Origin: CBDUXZ01 sp965371325 [NCBI: uncultured bacterium]
GTDB taxonomy: Bacteria; JAUYMQ01
NCBI GenBank assembly: GCA_965371325.1
Contig: CBDUXZ010000113.1
Span: forward strand, 1 to 6,478
DNA length: 6,478 nt
Direction of reading: 5' to 3'
How positions within the stretch are numbered: position 1 is the first letter of the stretch; each line of letters begins with the position of its first letter. Below, in pieces: positions 1 through 4,094 of this stretch. The position numbers and the translations under genes were made by a program. The notes under the pieces were generated by a model. The model was given only the letters and a program-made list of their open reading frames with translations. It made no database searches and had not been told where the DNA came from.

Positions 1-143
1 CGCTCTTCTTTTTCATCGGCCTGTTCATCGTGGTCGGGGGGCTCGTGAAGGTGGGTGCGATCGGGCTCATGGCGGAAAAAGTGCTGGATCTGACCAGAGG
101 GAACATGATGGCCACCTCCATGTTCATCCTCTGGTTTTCGGCC
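1..143 (+). repeat. Tandem duplication, copy 1 (period 228 bp)
   Basis: This segment matches 229-371 at a constant offset of 228 bp (76 codons), so the reading frame is kept. The first 55 bases are identical. I count 14 mismatches over 143 bases (about 90% identity). Most fall at third codon positions; the amino-acid changes are D/H, R/E and M/F. The copy may extend left of the window. Similarity ends in the codons for FSA, where a short shared cggcca suggests a microhomology join. Confidence 0.95.
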
Positions 144-701
144 AGCATCGCCCTGGGAGGGGCCGCACTCCTCATGCTCCTGTCCGGGCGCGAACCGCAC
201 AAGGTGCTTCACGAAGTGGAATGGACGACGCTCTTCTTTTTCATCGGCCTGTTCATCGTGGTCGGGGGGCTCGTGAAGGTGGGGGCGATCGGACTCATGG
301 CGGAGAAAGTATTGCATCTCACCGAGGGGAACATGTTCGCCACCTCCATGTTCATCCTTTGGTTCTCGGCCATCGCTTCCGCGGTCGTGGATAACATCCC
401 CTACGTGGCCACCATGAATCCGGTCATCGTGGACATGGCGAAAGAACTCTGGCCCAATAAGACGGGGCTTGATCTCCTCCATCATGTGGAACTGCTTCCC
501 GTCTGGTGGTCGCTGGCCCTTGGCGCGTGCCTGGGCGGAAACGGTTCGGCCATCGGGGCCAGCGCGAACGTCATCGTTTGCGGGGTGGCGGAGAGAGCGG
601 GCTACCCCATCACCTTCCGGCGGTTCACCCTCTACGGCTTCCCGCTCATGGTGGAATCGGTCATCATTGCCTCGGTCTATGTCTGGTTGCGCTACTACTG
701 A
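1..701 (+). CDS. ArsB/NhaD-type ion permease, C-terminal fragment with internal duplication
   Basis: The gene is open at the left edge; the first full codon is at 3, leaving 232 residues before TGA at 699-701. The protein is very hydrophobic. Its end matches the second half of the ArsB/NhaD permease superfamily (Na+/H+ antiporters, arsenite and anion transporters): VEWTTLFFFIGLF (residues 72-84), DNIPYVATMNP (130-140), GGNGSAIGASANVIV (178-192) and a terminal YGFPLMVESVIIASVYVWLRY helix. These Asn/Gly/Ser-rich stretches are usual near the substrate or ion site. I infer an inner-membrane cation or anion transporter; the substrate cannot be told. Residues 1-47 repeat as 77-123, so the loop-plus-helix unit occurs twice. 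Only the second copy continues into the family's DNIPY segment; the first runs into SIALGGAALLMLL, which normally lies before VEW. Family confidence is high. Whether this copy is functional or mis-assembled is open. Confidence 0.85.
   Translation, partial: LFFFIGLFIVVGGLVKVGAIGLMAEKVLDLTRGNMMATSMFILWFSASIALGGAALLMLLSGREPHKVLHEVEWTTLFFFIGLFIVVGGLVKVGAIGLMAEKVLHLTEGNMFATSMFILWFSAIASAVVDNIPYVATMNPVIVDMAKELWPNKTGLDLLHHVELLPVWWSLALGACLGGNGSAIGASANVIVCGVAERAGYPITFRRFTLYGFPLMVESVIIASVYVWLRYY
229..371 (+). repeat. Tandem duplication, copy 2
   Basis: This is the right-hand copy of the 143-base unit at 1-143. It sits in the normal family context: preceded by the LHEVEWTT segment and followed by IASAVVDNIPYVATM. 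It is therefore likely the ancestral copy, with copy 1 the insertion or the product of a join between variants. The 85 bases between the copies (144-228) encode the ALGGAALLMLLSGREP helix and loop. Confidence 0.95.
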
Positions 702-721
702 AAAAGCCCCGGTTCACCGGA
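701..721 (-). terminator. Possible leftward intrinsic terminator
   Basis: Read on the minus strand, CCGG-TGAA-CCGG, extended by two G.U pairs, is followed by one C and then TTTTT (plus-strand A-run 701-705). This has the shape of a weak rho-independent terminator for a transcript coming from the right. On the plus strand it lacks a U-tract, so it would not end the permease message. No minus-strand gene that needs it was identified, so it may be chance. Confidence 0.25.
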
Positions 722-743
722 AGCCACCTCTCCCTGTTTCGCA

Positions 744-772
744 TTGACACCCTCCTGAGATCGGGCCATAAT
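744..772 (+). promoter_or_regulatory. Near-consensus sigma70 promoter
   Basis: The -35 box TTGACA (744-749) is a perfect consensus. A 17-bp spacer leads to CATAAT (767-772), five of six matches to TATAAT. The spacing is optimal, and transcription should start near 778-781. It lies 43 bp past the permease stop and is the only convincing promoter seen in the window. It probably drives the leader and then secDF and the exporter. A separate small RNA or small gene is the alternative. Confidence 0.75.
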
Positions 773-797
773 CCCCCTACTTCTAGGAATACCTGCC

Positions 798-1187
798 ATG
801 GGGCCCTCTCTGAAAAGTCTTGGAATTCAACCACTTGGCACTACGCTTGCCCTGCTTGTCGTCTCTCTGGCCTCCTTTGGCACGGGGCCCGCGCCGGGCC
901 TCTTCCCGGTCGGGAGCTCGCTTCCTGATCCTGCACAGGCGCACCTTCTGCCGGTGGGTGGAGCCGCACTGCTCTTCGAGCTTCCCCTGCTCGTTCCCCC
1001 CGCTGCGCAAACCCCGAGCTCTGGCCGGACCGGTTCGGAGATCAGGGGTCCTGCACAGCATGTGGTTTCGATCAGGCCTTACCCCGGCCGTGCAAACTCT
1101 CTGGGCTTCGCCCCGGGGCGTCCGAAGAGGGTCGGCCTGCGCTGCGGACTTCCCCTGGGGGCCCACGCCCCGCCCCGGACAGCCTGA
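798..1187 (+). CDS. Possible leader ORF upstream of secDF, 129 aa, unrecognised
   Basis: ATG at 798 follows AGGA (785-788) by 9 nt and lies about 18 nt past the predicted transcription start, so the expression signals are good. The N-terminus has one Lys (K6) then a hydrophobic run, LGTTLALLVVSLASFG (residues 13-28), like a weak signal or anchor segment. The rest is rich in Pro, Gly, Leu and Ala, poor in acidic residues, and matches no family I know. It ends GAHAPPRTA, 231 bp before secDF. Known secDF-regulating arrest peptides (VemP; the Apd/Apc group with RAPP or RAPG near the C-terminus) share this position and an export-directed N-terminus. Here the motif is HAPP, not RAPP, and may be coincidence. 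A chance open frame in GC-rich DNA remains the more likely explanation. Confidence 0.2.
   Translation: MGPSLKSLGIQPLGTTLALLVVSLASFGTGPAPGLFPVGSSLPDPAQAHLLPVGGAALLFELPLLVPPAAQTPSSGRTGSEIRGPAQHVVSIRPYPGRANSLGFAPGRPKRVGLRCGLPLGAHAPPRTA
884..915 (+). promoter_or_regulatory. Two adjacent GC hairpins in the leader
   Basis: GGCCCG-CGC-CGGGCC (886-900) extends to eight pairs through G885.T901 and G884-C902. It is followed directly by TCCC-GGTC-GGGA (904-915). There is no U-tract after either, so they are not intrinsic terminators. They lie inside the possible leader ORF. Function is unknown. Confidence 0.4.
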
Positions 1188-1271
1188 AATCGACCGGGAA
1201 ACCGCGCCTGTCCGGTTCGCAAGGGCGAAGGGCAAGGGCGGTTACAGCCCCCCATCCACCATCGATGAACC
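1064..1271 (+). ncRNA. Weak 6S RNA-like candidate
   Basis: Several elements recall the 3' half of E. coli 6S RNA as I remember it. AGCCTGAAATCGAC (1181-1194) resembles its AGCCUUAAAACUGCGAC. A small hairpin, TTCGC-AAGG-GCGAA (1216-1229), sits where 6S has its central-bubble hairpin. GGTTACAGCC (1240-1249) is identical to a 6S stretch lying a similar distance from the 3' end. A possible closing helix pairs GGTTTCGAT (1064-1072) with ATCGA and AACC in 1261-1271 around a 2-nt bulge, giving about 208 nt. Against it, the closing stem is short, the 5' half shows little likeness, no promoter lies just upstream, and a local hairpin, CCGGACAG with CTGTCCGG (1175-1182/1208-1215), competes. It may simply be structured leader. 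Confidence 0.2.
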
Positions 1272-1272
1272 G

Positions 1273-1308
1273 GGCGCCATTTCTCCGGTCAGAACCGGGG
1301 AGGGCGCC
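1273..1308 (+). promoter_or_regulatory. Strong leader hairpin
   Basis: GGCGCC (1273-1278) pairs with GGCGCC (1303-1308). After a 2-nt bulge, nine more pairs (1281-1289 with 1294-1302, two of them G.U) close a CAGA loop at 1290-1293. Fifteen pairs in all make this the most stable local hairpin that I found. No U-run follows, so it is not a terminator. It lies 111 nt before the secDF start. Confidence 0.6.
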
Positions 1309-1321
1309 ACGGGATTCAAAT

Positions 1322-1347
1322 CCGCCCCAACCATAACGACGGGGCGG
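1322..1347 (+). promoter_or_regulatory. Second leader hairpin
   Basis: CCGCCCC (1322-1328) pairs perfectly with GGGGCGG (1341-1347) around a 12-nt A-rich loop. It is 71 nt upstream of the secDF ATG and has no U-tract. The relatively unstructured loop could bind a protein or another RNA, but nothing in the sequence identifies a ligand. Confidence 0.45.
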
Positions 1348-1377
1348 CATCGAAAGAAGGACGACGGAGCGAAGCTC

Positions 1378-1392
1378 TGGACCGATGGTCCA
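1378..1392 (+). promoter_or_regulatory. Short hairpin just before the secDF ribosome site
   Basis: TGGACC-GAT-GGTCCA is a perfect six-pair stem with a three-base loop. It ends 12 nt before the Shine-Dalgarno tract. It could affect ribosome loading or act as a protein-binding dyad. No family of site is recognised. Confidence 0.4.
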
Positions 1393-1404
1393 CAAGCCTT
1401 GCCC

Positions 1405-1415
1405 GGGGGAAGGGA
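1405..1415 (+). promoter_or_regulatory. Ribosome binding site of secDF
   Basis: The purine tract GGGGGAAGGGA lies 3 nt before ATG 1419, with its GGGGGA part ending 8 nt upstream of the start. It fixes this ATG as the start. The GGGGAAG portion is exactly complementary to CTTCCCC at 981-987 and again at 1149-1155, so long-range masking is possible. Confidence 0.65.
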
Positions 1416-1418
1416 CGA

Positions 1419-4046
1419 ATGAACAAGACCATCCGTTACAAGTATTCGGCGCTGGCCATTTTCACAATCATCGCGCTCGTCTATCTCTCACCCTCCATGT
1501 TCGAGAAGGTCCCCGGGCCCCTTGCGAAGCTTACCGGCGAGACGGGGCTCAACCTGGGCCTCGATCTGCGCGGCGGGATCCATCTGGTTCTCGAGGTGGA
1601 TCTCCCGAAGGCCATCGACAACCAGCTTTCCGAGTTGCGTCCCGATCTAGAAAAGGCGCTGAAAGAGTCGGGAATCACGCCCGAAAAGATAGAGGGGCCC
1701 GAGGACGGGAAACTCATCTTCCGGCTCTCGGAGAACGCGGACGCAAAGCTCGCATCCGAAGCCCTCATGAGCGTCTCCCCCGATCTCGAAACGATTTCGT
1801 CCAGCACTGCCGGCGGGAAGCCGAGCTTCACGCTCGGGCTCAGTGATCCGTACGTCAGGGAGGTGAAGAGTCGTTCGATCGAGCAGGCGCTCGAAGTTAT
1901 TCGCAACCGGGTTGATCTTTTCGGCGTTTCCGAACCGCTCATCGTTCGTCAGGGTCAGAACCAGATCGTTGTTCAACTCCCCGGGGTGAAGGAACCGCAA
2001 CGGGCGATCGATCTCATCGGAAGGACCGCCCAGCTCGAGTTCAAGCTGACCTCGACGTCGGCCGTTGATGTGGCGACGCTGGTCGAGGGCGCTATCCGTG
2101 ATCAGCGGATTTTCCGGGGCGCGCGCTCCGAGCGCCTCACGGCGGCACTGGCCGATGACATTCCGGAAGGCACCGAAGTCCTGCCCCTCCGCACGCGGGA
2201 TTTCCAGACGGGCGTGACCCGGACGACTTACGTCCTTCTCGAGAAACCTCTTCTCATGTCGGGTGCGGCCATAAAGACGGCCCGCCTCGAGTTCGACCCC
2301 CTGACGGCCGAGGCCTACGTCACGGTAGATCTGACGTCCGCCGGAGCGAAGCTTTTCGACGAAATCACGCGTGCGAATATCCAGCGGCAGCTTGCCATCG
2401 TTCTTGATGGAGTGGTCCGTTCGACCCCTACCATCCAGGAGCGGATCTCCAGGGGACGAGCGCAGATCACGGGTTCCTTCACGGCCGACGAAGCAAAGGA
2501 TCTCGCCATCGTGTTTCGGGCCGGCGCCCTTCCCGCGCCTGTCGAGATTGTCCAGAACCTCGTGGTGGGGCCGACCCTGGGGAGTGATTCGATACGGCAG
2601 GGCTGGGTGAGCGGAACGATCGGCGGGCTGCTGGTGATCGGGTTCATGATCGCCTACTACCGGCTCTCCGGCATCATCGCGAACTTCGCGCTTCTTCTGA
2701 ATCTCGTCTACCTCCTCGGCGCCCTCGCGATGTTCGGGGCAACACTCACATTGCCCGGCATTGCGGGAATCATCCTCGGTATCGGAATGGCGGTCGATTC
2801 GAATGTCCTGATCTTCGAGCGTATGCGCGAGGAATTCCGCCGGGGGAAAACGGTCCGGGCAGGTATCAATGCGGGGTACGATCGCGCCTTCTGGACGATC
2901 GTGGACTCCCACGTAACGACCCTCATCACAGCGATTGTCCTCTTCATATTCGGAACCGGGCCCATCCGGGGCTTCGCGGTGACGCTCTCCCTCGGCGTGG
3001 TCTTCAACCTTTTCACGGCGCTGGTCGGGACAAGGGTGGTTTACGATCACCTCCACACGAAAGGACTTCCGAAGACCCTTCGCTTCGCGCAGTTCCTGAG
3101 GAAAACCAACTTCGACTTTATTGGTCTGCGGCGCTACGCCTTCCTTGCTTCCGGGCTGCTTGTTGCCATGGGCGTTCTTGCCTTCATCCAGATCCAGCGC
3201 GGCGCCGCGAATCTGGGAATTGATTTTTCCGGCGGCACGCTCGTTCAGGTGAAGTTCGAGAAGGCGCTCCCCATCGATGTGGCCAGGAAGGCGATGGGCG
3301 AGAACGATCTCGGCAACGCGGAGCTCCAGATGATGGAGAGGGAGAATATCCTCATCGTTCGAATAAAAGGGGGGGGCGCCGTCGGGGGCGGAGAAACCGC
3401 CAACAGGATCGTTGATGCACTTCAGTCCTCCATTTCGGACAATCGCCTTACCGTGCAGTCCGAAACGGAGATCGGCCCCACCATTGGCGCAAAACTGAAG
3501 CGGGATGCGATGAAAGCGATTATTTTCTCCCTGATCGCAATCATCCTCTATCTTGCCATCCGTTTTGACCTGGCTTTTGCCGTTGCTGCAGCCATTGCGA
3601 CATTCCACGACGTTCTCGTGGTGCTGGGAATCTACTTTCTCCTCGACAAGGAGATAACCCTGCTGGTTATTACCGCGCTCCTGACGCTCGCCGGATACAG
3701 CCTCACGGATACGGTCGTCGTCTTCGATCGTATTCGCGAGAACCTGGGCAAGATGAAGCGCGCCAGCCTTAGCGAAGTGATCAACGCCAGCGTAAACGAG
3801 GTGTTGGGACGGACGGTCGTGACCACACTCACAGTGGCATTCGTTCTCGTACCGCTCTTTCTTTTCGGAGGCGTGGTTCTGAGGGATTTCTCCCTCGCGC
3901 TTCTGCTTGGCGTGATCATTGGAACCTACTCTTCCGTGTTTGTGGCGAGTCCGATTCTCTATGCGTGGCGGGGTCGATCGTCTCTCGCGGCACCCACGGA
4001 GAAGCGCTCGAAACGGCGAAGCACTGCGGGCGCTTCGTCATCGTAG
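1419..4046 (+). CDS. secDF: Fused protein translocase subunit SecDF
   Basis: SecDF is the inner-membrane accessory of the SecYEG translocon; it uses proton flow to pull exported proteins out on the periplasmic side. The 875 residues cover both subunits. SecD part: TM1 (about 10-28), GLDLRGGIHLVLEV (47-60), periplasmic P1 domain to about 385, and five helices (about 395-541) with GIGMAVDSNVLIFERMREE (454-472). SecF part from about residue 560: TNFDFIGLRRYAF, GIDFSGGT (600-607), a small periplasmic domain, FHD (729-731), SLTDTVVVFDRIREN (761-775) and GRT (797-799). D460, D764 and R798 match by motif the D340, D637 and R671 proton-path residues of Thermus thermophilus SecDF. The two halves are joined by a linker of only about 20 residues with no extra helix, giving 12 TM segments. 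The C-terminal tail (851-875) is basic and Ser-rich. yajC is absent upstream. The exporter gene starts 48 bp downstream. Identity is certain. Confidence 0.97.
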   Translation: MNKTIRYKYSALAIFTIIALVYLSPSMFEKVPGPLAKLTGETGLNLGLDLRGGIHLVLEVDLPKAIDNQLSELRPDLEKALKESGITPEKIEGPEDGKLIFRLSENADAKLASEALMSVSPDLETISSSTAGGKPSFTLGLSDPYVREVKSRSIEQALEVIRNRVDLFGVSEPLIVRQGQNQIVVQLPGVKEPQRAIDLIGRTAQLEFKLTSTSAVDVATLVEGAIRDQRIFRGARSERLTAALADDIPEGTEVLPLRTRDFQTGVTRTTYVLLEKPLLMSGAAIKTARLEFDPLTAEAYVTVDLTSAGAKLFDEITRANIQRQLAIVLDGVVRSTPTIQERISRGRAQITGSFTADEAKDLAIVFRAGALPAPVEIVQNLVVGPTLGSDSIRQGWVSGTIGGLLVIGFMIAYYRLSGIIANFALLLNLVYLLGALAMFGATLTLPGIAGIILGIGMAVDSNVLIFERMREEFRRGKTVRAGINAGYDRAFWTIVDSHVTTLITAIVLFIFGTGPIRGFAVTLSLGVVFNLFTALVGTRVVYDHLHTKGLPKTLRFAQFLRKTNFDFIGLRRYAFLASGLLVAMGVLAFIQIQRGAANLGIDFSGGTLVQVKFEKALPIDVARKAMGENDLGNAELQMMERENILIVRIKGGGAVGGGETANRIVDALQSSISDNRLTVQSETEIGPTIGAKLKRDAMKAIIFSLIAIILYLAIRFDLAFAVAAAIATFHDVLVVLGIYFLLDKEITLLVITALLTLAGYSLTDTVVVFDRIRENLGKMKRASLSEVINASVNEVLGRTVVTTLTVAFVLVPLFLFGGVVLRDFSLALLLGVIIGTYSSVFVASPILYAWRGRSSLAAPTEKRSKRRSTAGASSS

Positions 4047-4070
4047 CCGGACATCGGTGATTGTAGTAGC

Positions 4071-4085
4071 AGGAGAGGGATCGGA
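4071..4085 (+). promoter_or_regulatory. Ribosome binding region of the exporter gene, wide spacing
   Basis: AGGAGAGGG (4071-4079) is the best Shine-Dalgarno match after the secDF stop, but it ends 15 nt before ATG 4095, wider than usual. A weak GGA (4083-4085) lies 9 nt upstream. No other start codon occurs in this frame between them, so ATG 4095 stands. Initiation may be modest, or helped by ribosomes finishing secDF. Confidence 0.5.
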
Positions 4086-4094
4086 AACAGACGC

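Larger units (their letters stand above)
702..1418 (+). other. Long structured intergenic region, likely secDF leader
   Basis: About 717 bp contain no gene that I recognise. Several frames are open on both strands, but the predicted peptides are rich in Pro, Arg, Gly and Ser, match no family I know, and look like readings of GC-rich non-coding DNA. The region does hold a strong promoter (744-772), a possible leader ORF (798-1187), paired hairpins at 884-915, a 6S-like segment (1064-1271), three more hairpins (1273-1392) and the secDF ribosome site (1405-1415). No yajC, the usual partner just upstream of secD, is present. I searched by eye for tRNA, tmRNA, RNase P RNA and SRP RNA signatures and found none convincing. 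Confidence 0.6.

Noticed and set aside
929-1058. Direct repeat of TCCTGCACAG at 929-938 and 1049-1058
   Set aside because: Only ten bases, unequal flanks, and no third copy; easily chance in 700 bp of biased sequence.
1109-1120. Perfect palindrome CGCCCCGGGGCG
   Set aside because: A single GC-only palindrome in very GC-rich sequence; too little to call an operator.
783-1235. Minus-strand open frame of 150 codons
   Set aside because: Arg/Gly/Lys-rich low-complexity product without any motif I know; typical of the reverse strand of C-rich DNA. Kept only as a possible non-coding transcript because of the terminator-like site at 701-721.
1309-1333. tRNA-like 3' end: TTCAAAT loop followed by CCCCAACCA
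   Set aside because: The T-stem does not pair, no acceptor 5' strand, D-arm or anticodon arm lies about 75 nt upstream, and tmRNA signatures are absent.
820-1422. Plus-strand open frame of 200 codons from TTG whose stop overlaps the secDF ATG as ATGA
   Set aside because: The overlap suggests coupling, but the start is a TTG without a clear ribosome site. The peptide is Arg/Ser/Pro-rich with no recognisable domain, and it overlaps the better-supported 798 start in another frame.
1647-3608. Minus-strand open frame of 653 codons antisense to secDF
   Set aside because: Length comes from the third-position GC bias of the real gene on the other strand. The product is rich in charged residues with no domain.
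4047-4094. Possible terminator or promoter between secDF and the exporter
   Set aside because: No stem longer than three pairs, no U-tract and no -35/-10 pair were found in these 48 bases.
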